Source of the DNA: SVFI01 sp045588655 | Lineage (GTDB): Bacteria; Bacillota; Clostridia; Lachnospirales; Lachnospiraceae | NCBI GenBank assembly: GCA_045588655.1 | Contig: JAZNEP010000007.1 | Coordinates: 1 to 64,000, forward strand | Reading direction: 5' to 3' | Length of the DNA: 64,000 nucleotides | Part shown: positions 34,480 through 42,265 of the stretch, in pieces | Numbering within the stretch: the stretch's first letter is position 1 | Layout: each line of letters starts with the position of its first letter | Translations under genes and position numbers: made by a program | Notes under the pieces: generated by a model | Seen by the model: the letters and a program-made list of their open reading frames with translations, nothing else | Databases searched by the model: none | What the model was told of the DNA's origin: nothing

Positions 34480-36039
34480 TTATGCCTGTGTTGATTCTGA
34501 CTCAACAAGAGCTGCTGCAACTGCATCCTTTACTGTCTCAGAAATTACTTTTGAAGAATTATCATTATTGACTGATTCTACTCCGGTAAGATTGATGTTG
34601 TGATTTACTTTTGCATCATATGTTTCAGAACGCATCACATCTACAAGATCCAAACCGGTAATTTCCTTTACAGACTCCAATGTTTTTGCCAGTACACTAG
34701 GTACATAATTTCCCATAGTAGATACTCCGCTTTCACCGGAACCGCTGTCAATGATAGTTACTTTATCAATGGTTGAAAGAGGCTCTGCAATTGCTTTTGC
34801 CATTTCAGGTAATGCTGTTACAATCATTTCAAGCATAGCCGCTTTACCATACTTGGTCATAGCTTCTGCTTTTTTCTCTAATGCTTCTGCCTCAGCAATA
34901 CCTCTTGCTTCAATGGCCTTCGCTTCCGCTTCACCGACAGCCTGAATACCTTTCGCTTCCTGTTCTTTTGCAAATAAATCTGCCTCAGCCTGAATTTTTC
35001 TTGCTTCCGCATCTTTTTCACGTTCAAACATTACAGCTTCTGCTTTACGTTTTCTCTCAAAAAGCTCTGCTTCCGCTTCCTGTTCTCTTTTGAACTTTTC
35101 AGCTTCGGCTTTCTTTTTAACTTCAGCATCTAATTTTTGGGTTTCAAGTTCTACTTTCCGTTGCTGTACAATAACTTCTTTTTCTTGTTTTACAACATCT
35201 GCATCACCGGTCGTAGCCTCAATTGTTTTTCTGCGTTCCTGCTCCTGAATCTTGTATGCAGCATCCGCATCCGCTTTCTTTTCATCAGATATAATCTTCA
35301 GCTCTGCTTTTTTGATTTCTAACTCATTATTACGTTCTGCAATTGCAGTTTCTGCTTCTACTTTTGCATCATTTGATTCTTTTTCCGCCATAGCCTGTGC
35401 AACAGCAATTTCCTTTTCACTTTCTGCTCTTGCAATAGCAGCAGATTTCTGAATCTTAACAATGTTGTCCACACCAAGATTCTCGATGACGCCGGAATCA
35501 TCCACAAAATTCTGTACGTTAAAACTAATGATATCAAGACCCATTTCACCAAGGTCCGGATCCGCATTTTGTTTTACAAGATCCGCAAATTTCTGTCGGT
35601 CGGAAACCATTTCTTCCAGCTTCATTTTACCAACAATTTCACGCATGTTACCTTCGAGAACTTCCCTCGCTACCTGCGCGATATAATCCGGTCTCTTATT
35701 TAAGAAGTTTTGCGCCGCAAGTGCAAGCTTATCCGGCTTATCACTGATTTTAATGTTGACTGCAGCATCTACATTAATATTGATATAATCTGCGGTTGGA
35801 ACAGAACTAGCAGTTTTAACATCAATCGGAATCAACTGCAAGCTTAATTCGTCTTTACGTTCTAAGAAAGGTACTTTTACACCGGCCTTACCAATTAAAA
35901 TTTTTGGTGTCTTTCGAAGACCCGAGATAATATAAGCTTTATCCGGTGACGCTTTTACATAACCGCTGATTAACAGCACAAATACTAAAATGACACAAAT
36001 AATTCCAATAATTAACGGTACAGTTATAAATGTTGGCAT
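34480..36039 (-). CDS. Flotillin-like (SPFH/band 7) membrane scaffold protein
   Basis: The 519-residue protein has one N-terminal membrane helix (about 5-26), an SPFH domain (about 30-205), a long Ala/Glu/Lys coiled coil (about 205-385) with EAEA-type repeats, and a C-terminal oligomerisation region (about 390-519). The coiled coil has imperfect internal repeats (such as KREQEAEAELFERKRKAE). Flotillins organise membrane microdomains. The usual NfeD partner gene is not adjacent; the neighbours are a GntR regulator and icd, which is unusual. An AAGGAG site precedes the ATG. Confidence 0.92.
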   Translation of the reverse strand: MPTFITVPLIIGIICVILVFVLLISGYVKASPDKAYIISGLRKTPKILIGKAGVKVPFLERKDELSLQLIPIDVKTASSVPTADYININVDAAVNIKISDKPDKLALAAQNFLNKRPDYIAQVAREVLEGNMREIVGKMKLEEMVSDRQKFADLVKQNADPDLGEMGLDIISFNVQNFVDDSGVIENLGVDNIVKIQKSAAIARAESEKEIAVAQAMAEKESNDAKVEAETAIAERNNELEIKKAELKIISDEKKADADAAYKIQEQERRKTIEATTGDADVVKQEKEVIVQQRKVELETQKLDAEVKKKAEAEKFKREQEAEAELFERKRKAEAVMFEREKDAEARKIQAEADLFAKEQEAKGIQAVGEAEAKAIEARGIAEAEALEKKAEAMTKYGKAAMLEMIVTALPEMAKAIAEPLSTIDKVTIIDSGSGESGVSTMGNYVPSVLAKTLESVKEITGLDLVDVMRSETYDAKVNHNINLTGVESVNNDNSSKVISETVKDAVAAALVESESTQA

Positions 36040-36072
36040 AGTTTTCTCTCCTTTTGTATTTTATTCTTTTTT

Positions 36073-36780
36073 CTAAGGGTGTTTTTGAGTTTCTTCCTGT
36101 TCAAACATTTCAATCAAACCATTTTCAAGCATATTGTCGTATGCATTAATCATATGAAGATTTGCAAGCTTTTCTGCTTTTTCTGCATCTCTTTCTTTGA
36201 TTGCTTCCATAATCTCACGATGCTCCAAATTGGATGCTCTACCGCGTTTTTCACTGGATAATGTCATCTTGCGCACACGATAAACATACTGGTGAAAATC
36301 TCTGAGCAGATGCTCGAGCATTTTACTGTTACAGGATTCATACAAAATTTCATGGAATCGATTGTCCATCTGCGCCATCTGATCAAAGTGTCCTTTGGTC
36401 TCATGAAATTCGGAGAGATATACATTCTCTTCCATTTCATTCATCTGCTCCGGTGTGATATGTTCTGTGGCCCATCTGGCACATAGCCCTTCCAGCAATG
36501 AACGCACCATGTAGATGTCCTTTACATCCTTTTGGGTAATTCCTGTAACATAGGTTCCTTTATTTGGAACCATCCGAAGAAGCCCCTCTAACTCAAGCTG
36601 GCGAAACGCTTCACGCACCGGTGTTCTGGAAACACCAAGTTCTTCACCAATGGTCGCCTCACGTAATTCTTCACCCTGTTTGTACTTGCCGCTCAAAATA
36701 TCCTCTCTGATTTTGTGAAATACTCTTCCACGGAGAGAATATTTATCTGATACCTGATCCTTAAGATTATAATCTGCCAT
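36073..36780 (-). CDS. GntR family transcriptional regulator, FCD (FadR) subfamily
   Basis: The 235-residue protein has an N-terminal winged helix (about 15-80, with LGVSRTPVREAFRQLE as recognition region) and an all-helical FCD ligand domain (about 85-225). Candidate metal ligands are the Asp/His pair in DNRFHEIL (about 140) and His residues in LEHREIM and NLHMINAY. FCD regulators bind organic acids or sugar acids. A perfect ATTGTATACAAT palindrome, a known type of FCD-GntR site, lies on the -10 box of the operon that contains this gene, so autoregulation is inferred. It lies 14 bases after the Re-citrate-synthase-like gene. Confidence 0.9.
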   Translation of the reverse strand: MADYNLKDQVSDKYSLRGRVFHKIREDILSGKYKQGEELREATIGEELGVSRTPVREAFRQLELEGLLRMVPNKGTYVTGITQKDVKDIYMVRSLLEGLCARWATEHITPEQMNEMEENVYLSEFHETKGHFDQMAQMDNRFHEILYESCNSKMLEHLLRDFHQYVYRVRKMTLSSEKRGRASNLEHREIMEAIKERDAEKAEKLANLHMINAYDNMLENGLIEMFEQEETQKHP

Positions 36781-36794
36781 AGAAAGCTGCCTCC

Positions 36795-38216
36795 CTACTG
36801 TATGATTTCGTCAAAGACCAATTCCAGTCTTGCACAAGCATTCTTAAACTCAGAAACAAGCTCTTCCTCTGTAAGAACAGTGACTCGTCCGCTTTCGTAT
36901 TCCGCATCCACCCATTTTTTCATCTCTGCAATCACAGGATCATTTTTGGATAATTGTTTCTCCTTTGCGAGTTTAAAGTAGGTATTTAACCAATGGGCAA
37001 TTCCAGCCAGACCGGATGTATTTGATACAGCACAAAGAACCGGACGATTCAAAAACTTCTCTGTATCAAATATATTATAAATCTCTTCATTTTTCAATAA
37101 GCCATCTGCATGGATTCCTGCTCTTGTCACATTAAAATTTTTACCAACAAACGGTGTTCTCGGCGGAATCTTATATCCGATTTCTTTTTCAAAATATTCT
37201 GCAAGCTCTGTAATAACGGTAGTATCCATCCCATTTAGGTGGCCTTTTAACTGCGCGTACTCAAATACCATTGCTTCAAGCGGTGTATTTCCGGTTCTTT
37301 CACCAATACCAAATAAAGACGTATTAATTCCGGAACAACCATATAACCATGCGGTAGTAGAGTTTACAACCGCTTTATAAAAGTCATTATGTCCATGCCA
37401 CTCAATGAGTGAATGAGGAACACCGGCGTGTGTATGAATCGCATAGATAATACCCTGTACACTTCGCGGAATCACTGCCCCCGGATAATTAACACCATAT
37501 CCCATGGTATCACAGGCACGAACTTTAATCGGAATTTTGTATTCTTCCATAAGCTTCATCAATTCTAAACAAAACGGAACCACATATCCATAGATATCTG
37601 CTCTCGTAATATCTTCCAAATGACATCGAACACTGATACCTTCTTCCAAACAATCACGAACTACACTTAAATAATGCTCCATCGCTTGTTTACGTGTCAT
37701 TTTTAATTTCAAGAAAATATGATAATCAGAACAGCTCACAAGAATACCGGTCTCTTTCATTCCAATCTCTTTTACGAGCTTAAAATCTTCTTTGCTGGCG
37801 CGAATCCAGCTCGTTACCTCCGGAAACTCATAACCACGTTCCATACATTTATAAACAGCATCGCGATCTTTTTTACTATATAAGAAAAATTCACTTGCGC
37901 GAATCATTCCGTTCGGACCACCAAGTTTATGCAGATAGTCATAGATTGTCACAATTTGTTCTGTGGTATATGGTGCACGCGATTGCTGACCATCACGGAA
38001 TGTAGTATCTGTAATCCAAATATCTCTTGGCATGTCATGAGGAACGGTCCTATCATTAAACGGGACTTTTGGTACCTCGGAATAGGGAAACATATTTCGA
38101 AATACATTTGGTTTTTCTACATCGTCCAAAATGTACATATGTTCCTCTATTTCTAAAAGATTTTTTTGTGAATTCATCGTCACGGGTCTATCCTCGAATG
38201 GATTTACAATATTCAT
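36795..38216 (-). CDS. Homocitrate/isopropylmalate-synthase-family enzyme, probable Re-citrate synthase
   Basis: The 473-residue protein is a DRE-TIM metallolyase. The start motif TDTTFRDGQQSR (about 69) holds the catalytic Arg and metal Asp. HGHND (about 292) supplies the metal-binding histidines, and GIGERTGNTPLE (about 315) is the family loop. It lacks the C-terminal LeuA leucine-binding domain, so it is probably not the feedback-regulated isopropylmalate synthase. Clostridial Re-citrate synthases belong to this family and look like this. The placement with icd supports citrate formation for glutamate synthesis, but homocitrate or citramalate synthase cannot be excluded. The ATG at 38216 follows AGGAGG by 7 bases; a longer frame has no ribosome site. 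Confidence 0.8.
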   Translation of the reverse strand: MNIVNPFEDRPVTMNSQKNLLEIEEHMYILDDVEKPNVFRNMFPYSEVPKVPFNDRTVPHDMPRDIWITDTTFRDGQQSRAPYTTEQIVTIYDYLHKLGGPNGMIRASEFFLYSKKDRDAVYKCMERGYEFPEVTSWIRASKEDFKLVKEIGMKETGILVSCSDYHIFLKLKMTRKQAMEHYLSVVRDCLEEGISVRCHLEDITRADIYGYVVPFCLELMKLMEEYKIPIKVRACDTMGYGVNYPGAVIPRSVQGIIYAIHTHAGVPHSLIEWHGHNDFYKAVVNSTTAWLYGCSGINTSLFGIGERTGNTPLEAMVFEYAQLKGHLNGMDTTVITELAEYFEKEIGYKIPPRTPFVGKNFNVTRAGIHADGLLKNEEIYNIFDTEKFLNRPVLCAVSNTSGLAGIAHWLNTYFKLAKEKQLSKNDPVIAEMKKWVDAEYESGRVTVLTEEELVSEFKNACARLELVFDEIIQ

Positions 38217-38255
38217 CTTTGGTCCTCCTTTTTTCTCTCTTAATATGCATGTATA

Positions 38256-38267
38256 ATTGTATACAAT
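38256..38267. promoter_or_regulatory. Probable GntR (FCD) operator
   Basis: ATTGTATACAAT is a perfect 12-base palindrome that covers the -10 box. The TTGTATACAA core matches operators known for FCD-type GntR regulators, and the second gene of the unit encodes one. Binding there would block transcription. Confidence 0.7.
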
Positions 38268-38284
38268 ATTTATATATATGTCAA
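38256..38284 (-). promoter_or_regulatory. Promoter of the Re-citrate-synthase-led operon
   Basis: On the minus strand a perfect TTGACA (38284-38279) and TACAAT (38261-38256) are 17 bases apart, about 40 bases before the gene. The -10 box is inside the GntR-type palindrome. Confidence 0.75.
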
Positions 38285-38306
38285 CCCTTACCATTTTTAC
38301 CAGTTT

Positions 38307-39197
38307 TTATTTTAACAATTTTTGTACATTGACCATCCCAAATCCTTGTAACAAATAGCTTTCGCCAAGATCATCGGTTGCGTGCATTAATCGTCTTTTC
38401 ATTTCTTCTGCAGATAAGTAAGGATATTTTTCATATGCAAGCGCAAGCACCCCACTTATAATAGGTGTCGCCATACTCGTTCCACTTTTTGATATATAAT
38501 TTTCAAACATATTACCACAGGATACAATTTCTGTTCCGGGCGCTACAATATCCGGTTTTTTATATACATAACTCCCCGGACCTCTACCGGAGCAATCCTG
38601 ACATTTTTTTTTAAATAATTTACTTTCTTTTCCTTCATGACATCCGACACAAATAACATAAGGACTATCTCCCAGTTTTGAAAGGGTTCTATTCGAAGGG
38701 CCTGAATTTCCAGCAGCTGTTACAAGCAAAATATTCTTGTTATATGCCTCCTCAAACAATTGATACAATTTTTTCTTTTCTTTTGCATCTTGAATCGTCA
38801 AAGAACTGACCGAAATATTAATAACCTTGATATTTTTTTCTTTAGCAATACACAATAGCCATTCTATACCTTGAATAAGTGTAATGATATCCCCTTCTCC
38901 TCTTCGATTTAGTATTTTTCCTACACACAAGTGACATCCTGGAGCGATTCCACGATATTTTCCATTTTTACCATTTCCTTCTGCAGCTATAATCCCGCAT
39001 ACATGTGTTCCGTGTCCGGTTTCATCGTTTGGTCTGCGAACGTTTCTATCCACAAAGTTTTTATATGCAACCACTTTTCCTACCAGCTCTTTATGTGGAT
39101 TCACACCGGAATCCAGCACTCCTACACCAATATTTTTACCGGTCAATCCTTGCGCAATTGCTGCATCTATCTGAATACATCGACGTACTCTTTCCAT
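38307..39197 (-). CDS. Subtilisin-like serine protease (S8), apparently cytoplasmic
   Basis: The 296-residue protein is a bare S8 domain with an intact triad: Asp29 in VLDSGVN, His62 in GHGTHVCG and Ser241 in SGTSMATP. The oxyanion Asn is in AAGNSGPS. There is no signal peptide, prodomain or anchor, so it should act inside the cell, like ISP-type subtilases. It is Cys-rich for a subtilase. It follows the two surface-protein genes and the sortase, 65 bases after the second surface-protein stop. Its ribosome site GGGAG sits inside the 3' arm of the terminator-like hairpin just upstream. Confidence 0.9.
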   Translation of the reverse strand: MERVRRCIQIDAAIAQGLTGKNIGVGVLDSGVNPHKELVGKVVAYKNFVDRNVRRPNDETGHGTHVCGIIAAEGNGKNGKYRGIAPGCHLCVGKILNRRGEGDIITLIQGIEWLLCIAKEKNIKVINISVSSLTIQDAKEKKKLYQLFEEAYNKNILLVTAAGNSGPSNRTLSKLGDSPYVICVGCHEGKESKLFKKKCQDCSGRGPGSYVYKKPDIVAPGTEIVSCGNMFENYISKSGTSMATPIISGVLALAYEKYPYLSAEEMKRRLMHATDDLGESYLLQGFGMVNVQKLLK

Positions 39198-39200
39198 AAA

Positions 39201-39244
39201 AAAACTCCCGACTTTTTTACTAGTTTATGTCGGAAGTTTTTTTT
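39201..39244 (-). terminator. Terminator-like hairpin that also holds the protease ribosome site
   Basis: On the minus strand ACTTCCGAC and GTCGGGAGT pair with one wobble/mismatch around a loop of about 14 bases and are followed by seven T residues and then the protease ATG. It can end the surface-protein transcript, and the GGGAG in its 3' arm is the only ribosome site visible for the protease. Confidence 0.75.
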
Positions 39245-39262
39245 CGTTATTTTGCTTGTCTG

Positions 39263-42200
39263 TTACAATTTTCTTTTAAAGGGTAGATTTATCATTAGCC
39301 CTAATCCCAATAGGGCGCAGCCAATAACTAAAAGCCATTTCGGATCAAAGAGCTCTCCTGTTTCAGGGGACTCATCTTTTTGAAGAAGTCGCAGGCTCTC
39401 TGCTTTTATAGCCTCTCCGACCTCTCCGATTCCTGCATAAATACCATAGGCTGAAAAATGGTTTGTTCGAAACACAAAATAATTTTGATCCTCTTTTTCA
39501 ATCTTTTTACCATAAATGAATTGTAGTTGATTACGATCTGTTAAAGTAACAGCGCATATATTTTGGTCCATCATGGTATCGGAAATTGGTATACTTACCT
39601 CTACTTTTCCATCACCAAAATTCGTAATCGGAATATTGCTCTTTCGTTCTACTATCTGGAGATCAAACATCGTTAGCTGCCCCTCTACCGGTTGCCCATA
39701 TTCCTTTATTACCGCTAAACGCAAATCGTTTTCCTTTTTTAAATCATTCTTTACATAAAGCAAATATGGTTGATCATCATCAAGTACATCCGCAGTAATA
39801 CGCTCTGCTCCAACGTAATTTGTACCAAGATCAATTGTAGTAACATATTCGATTGGCTGCTGAGATTCTACTTCGTTTTCCTCAGACGTCCCAATTGAGT
39901 CTGCTTCCTCTGTTGGTTCGGTTCCTTCTGTTTCAGCAGCTTCTTCAGAATTTTCATCTACAGTCGGAATCGAAGTTGAAAACGTAAATTGCGTATCATA
40001 ATCATCCAGTTTACCTAACGCCGGTGGTAATAATATTCCTGATATCTCATTTTCTCCCCAATATTCATAGGTTTCATAAGCATCAAAAGCATCCGGTAAA
40101 GCTGTTGTTAACGTATATACTTTATCATTCACACGAACATCCGCAGGAATCTCAATCAATCCGGTTCTTTCATCCGGATACTGCGTACAATAAACCAATT
40201 GCGCATATCCTGAATCTTCTTCAGGAATCGTAATGACTAGCCCTCTAAATCCCAAGTATCTTTCATCTAAAATCGTATTTGATTTTTCGATAGTGGCACT
40301 CGGTATTACAACTGTTTTGATATCTGGAAAAACGAGGTTACGATATCCGTAATTCTCAATTCGTGTTGCTGTTTTTTCATAAGAAACAGCCGGAAGTGTT
40401 TTTTTATTTTGAAAGATTATGGTATCAGTAGCTGCCAATTTAAATGCACCTAAACCAATCTCTGATACACTATCGGGTATAGTAATCTGAATTAGCGGAC
40501 ACATCGAAAATGCTCTGTCACATATCTTGGTTAGATTTTTTCCACCTGAAATCTTAGACAAAGAGATACAACCACTAAATGCATCCTCTCCTATTTCAGT
40601 CAACTGATCATTTAACGTCACTTCAAGAATTTCAGGATGATTTTGAAAAACGCCACCTGCAATTTTTTTAACATTTTCCGGAAGATATATTCTTGCAGCA
40701 TCTCCTTTATACGCCAAAAGAATACCATCTCCGACGATTAAAAAATCACTTCCATTTTTATTAGCTTTCCATGTATCAAGATACTTGGTTCCTGAAAATG
40801 CTTCCGGCTCAATTGACTCAATCGTGGATGGAATTTCTACCTTGGACAAATTGTCACAATGATAAAATGCACCATATCCTATATGTGTGACACCTTCCGG
40901 GATTACCACATGATGTGCACTACTCCTTGCAAACGCAAAATCGTCAATCGTATCTATCGTATCATCCATCGTAACGTTTTTAAATCCGGTTGCCTGATAA
41001 TATTCTTTCTTTTGAATGATGTGATTACCTAAGTCCGGTGCAATAAAATCCGGTGTAAACTCATCCAGTGCAGATACCTGCGTTTGCTGCGAATTCTCCC
41101 CGATATTTTCATCATATAAAATAACCGCATTTCCTGCTACTACCCTTGTCTTTCCGATGACGTCAGCAGAATCCGGTCCATAATAGTCTGACACGTTTAA
41201 TTTAGAAACATCCGCAGGATTAGAGGGATCATATAAATCTGCTTTTTCTTTCTGCGTATCGGAACCCTCATTCTCGTCCTTTCTTTGTTCTTCTTGCGAA
41301 TGATTATCTTTCTGTCCCGGCATAGAATCTTTATACATTTCACCAATCACATTTCCACTGACTGTTACATTTTCCTGTTCAAGCAAAAGAGACTGATTGG
41401 TCTCAAAGGCTTTTGCAAATTCATACGCCGGTGTTCCTTCCTGCGCAATAATGTTCAAATCATAACAACCGTCAAATGCAGTACCGTGAATATCCATAAC
41501 TGACGCCGGTAATGTAATATATTCCAATGATACACAATCCTCAAAAGCCTTAGCAGCAATCTTTCGAACGGAATACGGAATTGCAATATCGCTTAAATTT
41601 TTACAATTTGAAAAGGAATATTCCGGAATGTAAGATAGATGCGGAGATAATTCCACTTGTTCAAGATTATCACATCCCCAGAATGCATAGCGCTCGATAT
41701 CAGTAACGGAATCCGGCATATCAAAAAATTCAAATTCCCGCCCTGCAAATACCTGTATCAATTTTGTTTTATCCCGATTATATAACGCGCCATCAGAAAG
41801 CACAAAATAATCGTTTTCACCTAGTGTAACTGACTTTAGTTCACGATCACCTGAAAAAACACCGGCTCCAAGTTCAACAATTGTCTTTGAAAATCTCACG
41901 GTATCAAGCTCAGGGCACATGGCAAAAGCCCCACTTTCAATTGTCTGTAGCCCTTCAGAAAAAATCACGGTATCAAGCAACGGGCAATCTCGAAAAGCAC
42001 CGTTTTCAATTATTTCCACACTAGATGGTATGCGGACGGTTTCGATGTACGGATTACTTGCAAAAGCGTCCGTACTAATAATTCGAATCCCATTAGGAAC
42101 AGACACGACCGAAGCCGTGCCTGTATAAGAAATCAATGTATTTCCATCTCTTTTAAATTCTACTTCCGGACTTAACGCGTTAGCAAATGACGCCGGAACC

Positions 42201-42265
42201 TGCGAGAAAGCAATTGCTAATGCCATAAATATGGCTCCCGCTATTTTTCTGATTTTTCTTTTCAT
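39263..42265 (-). CDS. BspA-like leucine-rich-repeat surface protein with SPETG sorting signal
   Basis: The 1000-residue protein has a Sec signal (about 1-29, Lys/Arg N-terminus and Ala-x-Ala-like end). Two blocks of LRR_5/BspA-type repeats follow (about 55-290 and 430-640), joined by an Asp/Lys-rich linker. Typical repeat units read like IENGAFRDCPLLDTV. A C-terminal domain has the NHFSAYGIYA block shared with the neighbouring protein. The end carries SPETGE, a hydrophobic stretch and an Arg/Lys tail, which fits a class B sortase substrate of (S/P)PxTG type. Its ATG overlaps the stop of the larger gene by 4 bases, so translation is coupled. A role in adhesion or matrix binding is inferred. 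Confidence 0.88.
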   Translation of the reverse strand: MKRKIRKIAGAIFMALAIAFSQVPASFANALSPEVEFKRDGNTLISYTGTASVVSVPNGIRIISTDAFASNPYIETVRIPSSVEIIENGAFRDCPLLDTVIFSEGLQTIESGAFAMCPELDTVRFSKTIVELGAGVFSGDRELKSVTLGENDYFVLSDGALYNRDKTKLIQVFAGREFEFFDMPDSVTDIERYAFWGCDNLEQVELSPHLSYIPEYSFSNCKNLSDIAIPYSVRKIAAKAFEDCVSLEYITLPASVMDIHGTAFDGCYDLNIIAQEGTPAYEFAKAFETNQSLLLEQENVTVSGNVIGEMYKDSMPGQKDNHSQEEQRKDENEGSDTQKEKADLYDPSNPADVSKLNVSDYYGPDSADVIGKTRVVAGNAVILYDENIGENSQQTQVSALDEFTPDFIAPDLGNHIIQKKEYYQATGFKNVTMDDTIDTIDDFAFARSSAHHVVIPEGVTHIGYGAFYHCDNLSKVEIPSTIESIEPEAFSGTKYLDTWKANKNGSDFLIVGDGILLAYKGDAARIYLPENVKKIAGGVFQNHPEILEVTLNDQLTEIGEDAFSGCISLSKISGGKNLTKICDRAFSMCPLIQITIPDSVSEIGLGAFKLAATDTIIFQNKKTLPAVSYEKTATRIENYGYRNLVFPDIKTVVIPSATIEKSNTILDERYLGFRGLVITIPEEDSGYAQLVYCTQYPDERTGLIEIPADVRVNDKVYTLTTALPDAFDAYETYEYWGENEISGILLPPALGKLDDYDTQFTFSTSIPTVDENSEEAAETEGTEPTEEADSIGTSEENEVESQQPIEYVTTIDLGTNYVGAERITADVLDDDQPYLLYVKNDLKKENDLRLAVIKEYGQPVEGQLTMFDLQIVERKSNIPITNFGDGKVEVSIPISDTMMDQNICAVTLTDRNQLQFIYGKKIEKEDQNYFVFRTNHFSAYGIYAGIGEVGEAIKAESLRLLQKDESPETGELFDPKWLLVIGCALLGLGLMINLPFKRKL

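Noticed and set aside
36795..38216. LeuA (2-isopropylmalate synthase)
   Set aside because: The C-terminal leucine-binding domain is missing and the neighbour is icd, not leuC/leuD; Re-citrate synthase fits better.
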